The notes under the pieces are model-generated. The model had not been told where the DNA came from, ran no database searches, and saw only the letters and a list, made by a program, of their open reading frames with translations. Below, in pieces: positions 32,262-38,559 of a stretch of DNA of 64,000 nt. Each line of letters starts with the position of its first letter. The first letter of the stretch is position 1. The stretch is from Acidobacteriota bacterium (GTDB lineage: Bacteria > Acidobacteriota > Thermoanaerobaculia > UBA5066 > Gp7-AA6), in assembly GCA_027307335.1 (NCBI GenBank), contig DAHUXD010000047.1, positions 1-64,000 of the forward strand, read 5' to 3'. The position numbers and the translations under genes are program-made.

Positions 32262-32706
32262 CTAACCTCCTATAGCCCGTGAGGGGACCAATACAGTGGG
32301 CTTCAAGAAGCGTGCCATCCGCGGCCGCGGCGCCAGCAGGCTCGCCGTCAAGAACCTCGACGCGCGGCGGAGCACGGCCGGACTCCGCAGGATCCGGTGA
32401 TGGCCCAGGCCGCGCGTCTCGACGAAGCGGGCCCCGGGCCATGCGGCCGCGAGCGCTCGACCGTCCGCGATCGGCACGCGGGTGTCGTCGCGATCGTGGA
32501 GGATGAGGGTCGGGACACCGGGCGGACGCTCGACGAGGCGGTACGCCTCGAGGGTCGCGGCGTAGCGCCGCTCGAGCCGGCGGTGCATGACCTCCGCGGC
32601 CGCCTCGCTCAAGCCGAGCCATCGGGCGAAGCGCAGCGTGTAGGCGCCGGGATCCGCCGGCGGCGCGATCAGCACCGCAGCGCGCGCGGGCGGCGTCCCG
32701 AGATGG
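32262..32706 (-). pseudogene. C-terminal remnant of an alpha/beta hydrolase
   Basis: The frame encodes RAAVLIAPPADPGAYTLRFA, VERPPGVPTLILHDRDDTRV with the acid Asp, and ARFVETRGLGHHRILRSP with the catalytic His, i.e. the C-terminal half of an alpha/beta hydrolase. The N-terminal half with the nucleophile Ser elbow is missing; sequence upstream of about 32706 in this frame is Arg-rich and not hydrolase-like. Its 3' end carries the sigma-54 promoter of the next gene, and the DNA above it holds the promoter of the divergent PNPOx gene, so promoter-bearing DNA seems to have replaced the gene ends. Confidence 0.55.
32302..32317 (-). promoter_or_regulatory. Sigma-54-like promoter of the secreted repeat protein
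   Basis: Minus-strand TGGCACGCTTCTTGAA has a perfect -24 half and correct spacing; the -12 half is TTGA instead of TTGC. The predicted start, about 32291, leaves a leader of about 32 bases with a GGAGGT ribosome site before ATG 32259. The same TTGAA variant occurs at 33440 and 35291. Confidence 0.55.
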
Positions 32707-32823
32707 ACGGCCTCGCGGTGTGGCGCGCGCTTCTGTCCGCCGTCTCGACGGTGTCGGAGCGGGCGTCCGGGGTCTGCGCGGAAGACCAAGAGCCCGTCCG
32801 ACGTCGTGCGCTGAGCCGGAGGC

Positions 32824-32839
32824 TGGCATGCCGCCTGCA
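32824..32839 (+). promoter_or_regulatory. Sigma-54-like promoter of the PNPOx-like gene
   Basis: TGGCATGCCGCCTGCA keeps GG-N10-GC spacing and differs from TGGCACG-N4-TTGCA at two positions. The predicted start near 32850 lies 25 bases before ATG 32875, leaving room for the GGAGG ribosome site. Confidence 0.5.
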
Positions 32840-32874
32840 GCTTCCGGCTTCGAATCGATGAAGGAGGTTCGGGT

Positions 32875-33411
32875 ATGAGGCGAAGTGACGCAGACGCCCG
32901 GATCGCCGACGAGATTCCGGCCGCCGAGCGCATCTCGATGGCATCCAACGCGAGGGCGCGCGTGCGCTTCTACGACGAGCGCCTCAATCGCCTCTACGAG
33001 CTCATCGAGGACATCGAGATCACGATGATGACCACGCGGCGCGCCGACGGGAGCCTCGTCTCGAGGCCCATGGCGACGCAGCGGCGCTCCGCGGGGGCGC
33101 ATCTGTGGTTCGTGGCGCGCGAGGACTCGCGCAAGGTCGAAGAGATCTCCCACGATCCGAACGTCAACCTGGCGTACTACAGGGACCGGACGCGTGAATG
33201 GATCTCGGTTTCGGGGGCCGCGCGGATCTGCCGCGACCGCTCGAAGATCCGCGAGCTCTACGAACCGAACTGGAAGGCCTGGTTTCCGGACGAGGGCGGC
33301 CTCCGCGACGGCGGCCCCGAGGATCCGCGCATGATCCTCATCGGTGTCGAGGCGCGCTCCGCGCAGTTTACGAAGGTCGATCGCGCCGCCACGATGGTGA
33401 TCGGCGGCTGA
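32875..33411 (+). CDS. Pyridoxamine 5'-phosphate oxidase-like general stress protein
   Basis: This 178-residue split-barrel flavin-binding protein is similar in layout to general stress protein 26. Seen are LYELIEDIEITMMTTRRADG, SRPMATQRRS, LWFVAREDSRKVEEI and VNLAYYRDRTREWISVSG, the usual strand pattern of FMN-binding PNPOx-like domains. AAGGAGG precedes ATG 32875. These proteins bind flavins or related cofactors; the physiological reaction is unknown. Its sigma-54-like promoter and stress-type neighbours support a stress role. Confidence 0.85.
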   Translation: MRRSDADARIADEIPAAERISMASNARARVRFYDERLNRLYELIEDIEITMMTTRRADGSLVSRPMATQRRSAGAHLWFVAREDSRKVEEISHDPNVNLAYYRDRTREWISVSGAARICRDRSKIRELYEPNWKAWFPDEGGLRDGGPEDPRMILIGVEARSAQFTKVDRAATMVIGG

Positions 33412-33439
33412 GCGCCGCGGCGCTTCGTCGAGACGGTCG

Positions 33440-33455
33440 CGGCACGATTCTTGAA
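33440..33455 (+). promoter_or_regulatory. Orphan sigma-54-like element
   Basis: CGGCACGATTCTTGAA has GGCACG at -24, 4-base spacing and TTGAA at -12, the same variant as at 32302 and 35291. It points rightward into a 190-base gap without a plus-strand gene, where an imperfect hairpin (ATCCCTCGGA .. TCCCTCGGGAT, 33511-33542) lies downstream. It could start a small RNA or be a leftover promoter. Confidence 0.4.
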
Positions 33456-33558
33456 CTTTCGGTCGTGGTCGTCGCGGTGCTTTCCCCGTCAAGGAACACG
33501 AGGACTCGAAAGGGATCCCTCGGACCTTCGTCCCTCGGGATGACAGTGAGTCCCCGAC

Positions 33559-33642
33559 CTAATTCACCACCGAGCGCACGACCTTGAGGATCTGCGCGCC
33601 GGTGCAGGGTTTGCGGACGGAGGCCTGGACGGCCGGCCCGCC
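33559..33642 (-). pseudogene. Remnant of a response-regulator receiver C-terminus
   Basis: Immediately after the ligD-pol stop, the same frame continues for 27 codons with SVRKPCTGAQILKVVRSVVN before a TAG. The conserved Lys-Pro and following helix are those at the end of CheY-like receiver domains (typical K-P-x-x-x-x-x-L-x-x-x-V-x-x-x-L). There is no start and no rest of a domain, so this is a gene relic. Confidence 0.45.
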
Positions 33643-34548
33643 TTACAGCCTCTTCACCGCCGTCATCGCCCGCGTGAGGGACTGCCGCGCGCTCCAGAAG
33701 GTCTTCCACGGGTCGGCCTTCGAGAGGTCCTTCGCGTAGCTGCCCAGGTTGAACCGCGTCGGGTCGAGGCCCTTCTTCACGTCCTTCCAGGCGAGCGGCT
33801 TCGAGTAGGGCGCCTTCGGCCGGCGGCGCACGGAGTACGGCGCCACGACCGTCTGCGCGAAGCCGTTGCGGAAAGGGTCGACGTACACGCGCCCCTTGCG
33901 GGCCGCGATCCGGGACTCGACCGTGATCAGCTTCGGAAACGCCTGGGCAAGCCGCGCGCCGAGCGATTCCGCGAACGCGAGCACCTCGTCGGCGTCGGGG
34001 CCGCGGCGGATCGGGACGAACACGTGCAGGCCCTTGCCGCCGGAGGTCTTCGGGAACGACTCGAGCTCGAGCGCGTCGAGCGCCTCGCGGACCTTGAGCG
34101 CCACCTCGACCGCGTCGTCGAACCGGTCGGTCGAGGGGTCGAGGTCGAAGCACACCCAGTCCGGCTGCCGCGGCGTCGACGCCCGCGCGCCCCACACGTG
34201 GATCGCGATGCACCCGAGGTTCGCGAGCGCGAGCTGAGTCTCGAGCTTCCCGCCGACGACGTAGTTCGTGACTTTCTTCGCGTGCTGGATCGGCTGAGTC
34301 GGCGTGTCCTCCGGCAGGCCCTGCGGCGCCTCCTTTTGGAAGAAACACCCGCCGCGCATCCCGTCCGGGCATCGCTCGAGCGACAGCAGCCGGTCGTCGA
34401 CGAAGGGGCGGAGCCGCTCCCAGACGGCGGCGTAGTACGCGACGAGGTCGCCCTTCGTGTAGCCGTCGTCGGGCCAGTAGTACTTGTCGGGATGCGTGAT
34501 CCGGACGCCCTCGATCTCGCGAGCACTCGATGCGGCCCGGGCGCTCAC
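33643..34548 (-). CDS. LigD polymerase/primase-domain protein (non-homologous end joining)
   Basis: This 301-residue protein corresponds to the POL domain of LigD, an archaeo-eukaryotic-primase-type enzyme that fills or extends ends during double-strand break repair. It has THPDKYYWPDDGYTKGDLVAYY, GGCFFQKEAP, the metal-binding WVCFDLDPS, SGGKGLHVFVPI and VYVDPFRNGFAQTVVAPYSVR with its catalytic Asp. GTG 34548 overlaps the stop of the PE-domain gene (GTGA). The ATP-dependent ligase domain that usually completes LigD is absent, and no Ku gene is in the window. Confidence 0.9.
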   Translation of the reverse strand: MSARAASSAREIEGVRITHPDKYYWPDDGYTKGDLVAYYAAVWERLRPFVDDRLLSLERCPDGMRGGCFFQKEAPQGLPEDTPTQPIQHAKKVTNYVVGGKLETQLALANLGCIAIHVWGARASTPRQPDWVCFDLDPSTDRFDDAVEVALKVREALDALELESFPKTSGGKGLHVFVPIRRGPDADEVLAFAESLGARLAQAFPKLITVESRIAARKGRVYVDPFRNGFAQTVVAPYSVRRRPKAPYSKPLAWKDVKKGLDPTRFNLGSYAKDLSKADPWKTFWSARQSLTRAMTAVKRL

Positions 34549-35249
34549 GACGCGCTCCGGTTCGAGTGCCAGACGGACTTCTTGCGCGACTTCTTCGCGG
34601 GCTTGACGAGCGAAGGATCGGCGACCATCTTCCGCAGGAGCGCGGGCGGGTCGCCGTCGGCCGCCTTCTCCATGTTGCCGCCCTCGTCCCGCGCGATCTC
34701 GACCAGCAGCCGGTCCGACACGACGGAACGCGGAGCCTCGTCCGCGATGTCGCGCGGGCCGGCGAACTCGTCGCGGTGCTTGATGAGGAGCCACGGCGTC
34801 TTGCCGCCGGAGTCGCGCCGCGACATCCGCACGAGGACCCACTCGCCGTGGAGCTTCTCGCCGTCGAGGCGGAGCTTCAGGTCGCCCTTCCTCAGCGCCG
34901 CATCGACGTCCTCCGACACGGGCGTCCACGTGCCGCGGTCCCAGATCATCACGGTGCCGCCCCCGTACTCCCCCGCCGGGATCACGCCCTCGAACTTGTT
35001 GTATTCGATCGGATGGTCCTCGACCTGCATGGCCATGCGCTTGTCCTTCGGGTCGAAGGACGGTCCCTTCGGCACCGCCCAGGACAGCATCACGCCCTTC
35101 CACTCGAGGCGGAAGTCGTAGTGGAGCGCGGTCGCGCGGTGCTTCTGCACGACGAAGGCGAGCTTCTTCGTTCTCCGGCGGGGAGCCTTCCCCCGCGGCT
35201 CGGGCGTCACCCCGAAGCGACGCTTGCGTCGATACTGATCGAGCGGCAT
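34545..35249 (-). CDS. LigD 3'-phosphoesterase-domain protein
   Basis: This 234-residue protein corresponds to the PE domain of LigD, which removes 3' phosphates and ribonucleotides from DNA ends. Seen are FVVQKHRATALHYDFRLEW (active-site His, Asp and Arg), LSWAVPKGPS, the conserved HPIEYNKFEGVIPAGEYGGG block, and GEWVLVRM. After about residue 190 an additional basic tail (KPAKKSRKKSVWHSNRS) is present. It is the first gene of a two-gene unit with the polymerase domain. A sigma-54-like element at 35291-35306 precedes it. Confidence 0.9.
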   Translation of the reverse strand: MPLDQYRRKRRFGVTPEPRGKAPRRRTKKLAFVVQKHRATALHYDFRLEWKGVMLSWAVPKGPSFDPKDKRMAMQVEDHPIEYNKFEGVIPAGEYGGGTVMIWDRGTWTPVSEDVDAALRKGDLKLRLDGEKLHGEWVLVRMSRRDSGGKTPWLLIKHRDEFAGPRDIADEAPRSVVSDRLLVEIARDEGGNMEKAADGDPPALLRKMVADPSLVKPAKKSRKKSVWHSNRSAS

Positions 35250-35283
35250 GCGAGTTTCCGGCCGATTATGGCCGGTCCGGAGG

Positions 35284-35306
35284 ACGCTTCTTCAAGAAGC
35301 GTGCCT
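35284..35306 (-). promoter_or_regulatory. Sigma-54-like promoter of the ligD genes, overlapped by a 19-bp palindrome
   Basis: Minus-strand AGGCACGCTTCTTGAA (35291-35306) has GGCACG and TTGAA at sigma-54 spacing, with a predicted start near 35280, 31 bases before ATG 35249. The perfect palindrome ACGCTTCTTCAAGAAGCGT (35284-35302) covers its -12 half and could be a protein-binding site. Confidence 0.5.
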
Positions 35307-35327
35307 CGAGGCGTCCTTCTCGGCAGG

Positions 35328-35378
35328 AATCCGGGCTTCGCCCGGCCGGGACCCCGACGCGGCGTTCCCCCGCCGAGG
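35328..35378. repeat. Dispersed intergenic repeat, copy 4 (inverted)
   Basis: Read on the minus strand this is CGGCGGGGGAACGCCGCGTC then GGGGTCCCGGCCGGGCGAAGCCCGG, matching the core of the copies at 28327-28460 and 29849-29908. It ends two bases before the NRAMP stop codon. Confidence 0.65.
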
Positions 35379-35379
35379 G

Positions 35380-36726
35380 TCAGAAGACGAACATGCCGAC
35401 GGCGGCGACGACCATCAGCGCGCACGTCGCCGCCAGGACGACGCGGAGGACCGTCGAGATCGGGGCGTTCCGCATGATTTTCCGGTCGGTGGCCACCGCG
35501 TAGATGCCCGCGAGCAGCACCGGGGCGAGCAGGCCGTTGATCACGGCGCTCCAGTACATCGCGGAGACCGCGCTGATCTTCGCGAGGTCGGCGGCGACGC
35601 CGAGCACCGTGGACCCGATCACGACCAGATAGAACGCGCGAGCCCCCCGGAACCTCCGGTCCAGGCCCTGGCGCCATCCGAACGTCTCCGCGAACGCGTA
35701 GGCGGCCGAGCCGGACAGGGTGGGGATCGCGAGCAGGCCGACGCCGATGAGACCGACCGCGTAGAGCAGCTCCGCGAATCGCCCGGCCAGAGGCTCGAGC
35801 GCGCGCGCGATCTCGAGCGAGCTCGTGGGATGAGTGATGCCGTGCCGGTGGAGCGTGAACGCCGTCGTGACGATCACGAAGAACATCACGAAGTTCGAGA
35901 AGAAGGTCCCCACGCCGACATCGAGCCACCGGCGCGCGAGATCGCGCCGCGTCGTGCCGCGCCGCTCCTCCACGCGGGTGTGTCCCGCCGTCTTCTCTTC
36001 CTCCACCTCCAGGGACGCCTGCCAGAAGAAGAGATAGGGGCTGATCGTGGTCCCGAGGATCGCGACGAGCGTGCTCCAGGCCTCCGATCCCCGCGGCAGA
36101 CTCGGAAGGACGGCGTCTCTCAGGACGGGCCCCCAGCCGGAGACGACCCGCAAGGCCACCGCCACGTAGGCGAAGAGCGCCACGGCCAGCCACTTGAGCC
36201 CGCGGCTGATCTGCGCGTAGCGAAGGCGGACGGTGGCCCACGTGATCGCCCCCGCGAAGAGAACGACGAACAGGAAACGAGGCAGCCCGACGAGCAGCGA
36301 CGCCGCATCCGCCATGCCGGCGAGGTCGGCGGCGATGTTGATCGTGTTGGCGAGGAACAGCGCCGCGGCGGCGACCGCGAGCGCCGGCCGCGACAGCTTC
36401 TTCTTCAGCGCCGTGCCCAGTCCTTCGCCCGTCACCATGCCGACGCGCGCGCACGTCATCTGCACGACCGCCATCAGAGGCCACGTCAGTCCCGCGCTCC
36501 AGAGAAGACGGGTGCCGAGGGAGGCGCCGGCGATCGAGTAGGTCGCGATCCCGGAGGGATCGTCGTCCGCGGCGCCCGTGATCAACCCCGGCCCGAGGAT
36601 GCCGAACCACGCGGAGAGGCGCGCGCCGAGCGTTCGGCCCCGGCCGTTGCCCGGCCGAGAAGTGCGCCTCGGGGCGCGGCCGGGATCCTCGCGCACGGAG
36701 CCCCGTCGTCGTGGAGGTGCGGGCAT
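35380..36726 (-). CDS. NRAMP-family divalent metal transporter
   Basis: This transporter of about 448 residues has eleven or so membrane helices and imports Mn2+ or Fe2+ with protons. Helix 1 carries the DPSG metal-binding motif (ADDDPSGIATYSIAG) and helix 6 the MTCARVGMVTG-like and GTTISPYLFFWQAS segments. The first 40 residues are Arg/Pro-rich and cytoplasmic. ATG 36726 is used; GTG 36696 is equally possible, and would fit better with a sigma-54-like element at 36740-36755. Metal supply would suit the nearby superoxide dismutase (inference). Confidence 0.88.
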   Translation of the reverse strand: MPAPPRRRGSVREDPGRAPRRTSRPGNGRGRTLGARLSAWFGILGPGLITGAADDDPSGIATYSIAGASLGTRLLWSAGLTWPLMAVVQMTCARVGMVTGEGLGTALKKKLSRPALAVAAAALFLANTINIAADLAGMADAASLLVGLPRFLFVVLFAGAITWATVRLRYAQISRGLKWLAVALFAYVAVALRVVSGWGPVLRDAVLPSLPRGSEAWSTLVAILGTTISPYLFFWQASLEVEEEKTAGHTRVEERRGTTRRDLARRWLDVGVGTFFSNFVMFFVIVTTAFTLHRHGITHPTSSLEIARALEPLAGRFAELLYAVGLIGVGLLAIPTLSGSAAYAFAETFGWRQGLDRRFRGARAFYLVVIGSTVLGVAADLAKISAVSAMYWSAVINGLLAPVLLAGIYAVATDRKIMRNAPISTVLRVVLAATCALMVVAAVGMFVF

Positions 36727-36739
36727 CGCGTTGCCGGTC

Positions 36740-36755
36740 TGCAAGGCCGGTGCCG
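36740..36755 (-). promoter_or_regulatory. Sigma-54-like element upstream of the NRAMP gene
   Basis: Minus-strand CGGCACCGGCCTTGCA keeps GG-N10-GC and an intact TTGCA; two mismatches in the -24 half. The predicted start (about 36729) is at ATG 36726, which argues for the internal GTG 36696 as the real start if the promoter is used. Confidence 0.4.
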
Positions 36756-36798
36756 GGCGAAAGCCCTCGAGCGTCAGGTGTTTCGATCCGTCCCCCTG

Positions 36799-36814
36799 CG
36801 GCATGGCGCTTGCA
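36799..36814 (+). promoter_or_regulatory. Sigma-54-like element upstream of the PAS kinase gene
   Basis: CGGCATGGCGCTTGCA keeps GG-N10-GC and a perfect TTGCA; two mismatches in the -24 half. The predicted start (about 36825) lies 13 bases before GTG 36838, which has AGAGGAGA as ribosome site. Confidence 0.45.
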
Positions 36815-36837
36815 GGTCCAGCGGCGAGAGGAGACCA

Positions 36838-38079
36838 GTGTCCCATAACCCCGAAGCGGAGGATGCCGAGGCCCCTTCCTCCACAGTCTCGGTGCGCTCG
36901 ATCGCCGGGCCGGCGGCCCCTGAAGCGAAGGCGAGCCCCGTCGCCGTCCCGAGATCGATCGACATCGGCCCTTCGGAGGACGAGATCAACGCGCGCCGCT
37001 ACGAGGCGATCGTCGAATCCTCCGACGACGCGATCATCTCGAAGGCGCTCGACGGAACCATCACGTCCTGGAACCCCGCCGCCGAGCGGCTCTTCGGCTA
37101 CACGGCGGACGAGATGATCGGAAAGCCGATCTCGGTCCTCATGCCCGAAGAGCGGCACGACGACATGGAGGCGATCCTCGGCCGGATCCGCCGCGGCGAA
37201 CGGGTGGCCCATTACGAGACGGTGCGCGTCTCGAAGACCGGCCGAAAGATCCCCGTGTCGCTCTCGGTCTCGCCGGTCCGGGACGCCAGCGGTCGCGTCG
37301 TGGGCGCCGCGAAAATTGCTCGCGACATCAGCGAGCGCCGCAGGTCCGAGGCCGACCGGGAACGGCTGCTGCACGAGGCGCAGCAGGGAATGCAGCTGCG
37401 CGACATCTTCCTTTCGGTCGCCGGACACGAGCTGCGGACGCCGCTCAATGCCCTGCGCCTCCAGCTCTACAACCTCGGGCAGGCGGTCGACGCTCCGGCG
37501 CACCGCGCCGCCGTCGAGCGGGCCGAGGCGCAGGTGGACCGACTGGGTCTCCTGACGGACCGGCTGCTCGACGTCGCGCGGATGGCCGCCGGCGGGTTCA
37601 CCCTCGACCCGAAGCCGACGGACCTCTCCCTGCTGGCCCACGACGCGGCCGCCCGCCTTCGGGAGGAGGCGGTGCGCGCCAGCGCACGCATCGTCGTCTC
37701 GGCTCCCGAACCGGTGATCGGAAGGTGGGACCCCACGGCGATCGACCAGGTCATCACGAACCTGCTCTCGAACGCGATCAAATTCGGGAGCGGCCGGCCG
37801 GTCGCGGTCGCCGTCCGCGGATCGGGCGACTTCGCACGCGTCGAGGTGAGGGACCAGGGCCCGGGCGTTCCCGAGGCCGACCGGCAGCGGATCTTCGAGC
37901 GGTTCGAACGGGGCGTTTCCGAGCGCTCGTACGGCGGGTTCGGGCTCGGCCTCTGGATCGCGCACCAGATCGTCGCCGCCCACGCCGGGCGCATCGGAGT
38001 CGAGTCGTCGGCGGGCGCGGGCGCCGTCTTCTATTTCGAGCTGCCACTCGCCGGACCTCCGGAAGGCGAGGGGGGATGA
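36838..38079 (+). CDS. PAS-domain sensor histidine kinase
   Basis: This 413-residue cytoplasmic kinase has no membrane segment. A Pro/Ala-rich start is followed by one PAS domain (residues 55-170: DDAIISKALDGTITSWNPAA, ERLFGYTADEMIGKPISVLM), HisKA with VAGHELRTPLNALRLQ (phosphoacceptor His near 201), and HATPase_c with the N box (QVITNLLSNAIKFG), DQGPGVP and GGFGLGLWIA. The PAS signature NPAAERLFGY is of the type found in oxygen- or redox-sensing FixL-like proteins, but no haem ligand can be assigned. It overlaps the receiver gene that follows. Confidence 0.9.
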   Translation: MSHNPEAEDAEAPSSTVSVRSIAGPAAPEAKASPVAVPRSIDIGPSEDEINARRYEAIVESSDDAIISKALDGTITSWNPAAERLFGYTADEMIGKPISVLMPEERHDDMEAILGRIRRGERVAHYETVRVSKTGRKIPVSLSVSPVRDASGRVVGAAKIARDISERRRSEADRERLLHEAQQGMQLRDIFLSVAGHELRTPLNALRLQLYNLGQAVDAPAHRAAVERAEAQVDRLGLLTDRLLDVARMAAGGFTLDPKPTDLSLLAHDAAARLREEAVRASARIVVSAPEPVIGRWDPTAIDQVITNLLSNAIKFGSGRPVAVAVRGSGDFARVEVRDQGPGVPEADRQRIFERFERGVSERSYGGFGLGLWIAHQIVAAHAGRIGVESSAGAGAVFYFELPLAGPPEGEGG

Positions 38080-38471
38080 TGCGGGTCCTGCTGGTGGACG
38101 ACGACTCCTCTTCGACCGAGGCGCTCTGCGAATTGCTGAAGCTCGCGGGACACGACGTCGTCTGCGCCGACAACGGGCGGCAGGCGCTCGAGAAGCTTCA
38201 CGAGAACCACCGGGAGCGAGACTACTGCGTGATCCTCCTCGATCTGATGATGCCGGTGATGAACGGCTACGAGTTCCGCGAGGAGCAGCTGAAAGACCCC
38301 ACGATTGCGTCGATTCCCGTCATCGTGGTCACCGCCGACGGCCGCGCTCGCGAGAAGGCGACGCAGCTCAAGAGCGACCGGTACTTCCAGAAGCCGCTCG
38401 TGCCCGGCGAGCTCCTGCGCGCGATTCGCGAGTTCTGTCCGCTGCCTCCGCCCGAAGCCCGTCGCGCCTGA
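38076..38471 (+). CDS. Single-domain response regulator (CheY-like)
   Basis: This 131-residue receiver domain has the acidic pair LVDDDSS, phosphoacceptor Asp in VILLDLMMPVMNG, conserved Thr in VVTADG and Lys in YFQKPL. There is no output domain. ATG 38076 overlaps the kinase stop (ATGATG). It is probably the partner of the PAS kinase; signals may pass on to another protein such as the HTH-less sigma-54 regulator (speculative). Confidence 0.88.
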   Translation: MMRVLLVDDDSSSTEALCELLKLAGHDVVCADNGRQALEKLHENHRERDYCVILLDLMMPVMNGYEFREEQLKDPTIASIPVIVVTADGRAREKATQLKSDRYFQKPLVPGELLRAIREFCPLPPPEARRA

Positions 38472-38559
38472 GAGTTCTTTTCGCCGAGCGGCCTTCGGTT
38501 CGCTCCAAGAGGCGCCCGCGGACCGTTACCGGCCCGCGGGCCTCTCGATTGGCCGGGCC

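Noticed and set aside
33643-35249. LigD as one gene broken by a frameshift
   Set aside because: The two frames meet in a GTGA start/stop overlap exactly at a domain boundary, as elsewhere in this genome, so two genes are more likely than a broken one.
35248-36837. 530-residue N-terminal extension of the PAS kinase
   Set aside because: It is antisense to the NRAMP gene; the AGAGGAGA ribosome site before GTG 36838 gives a better start.
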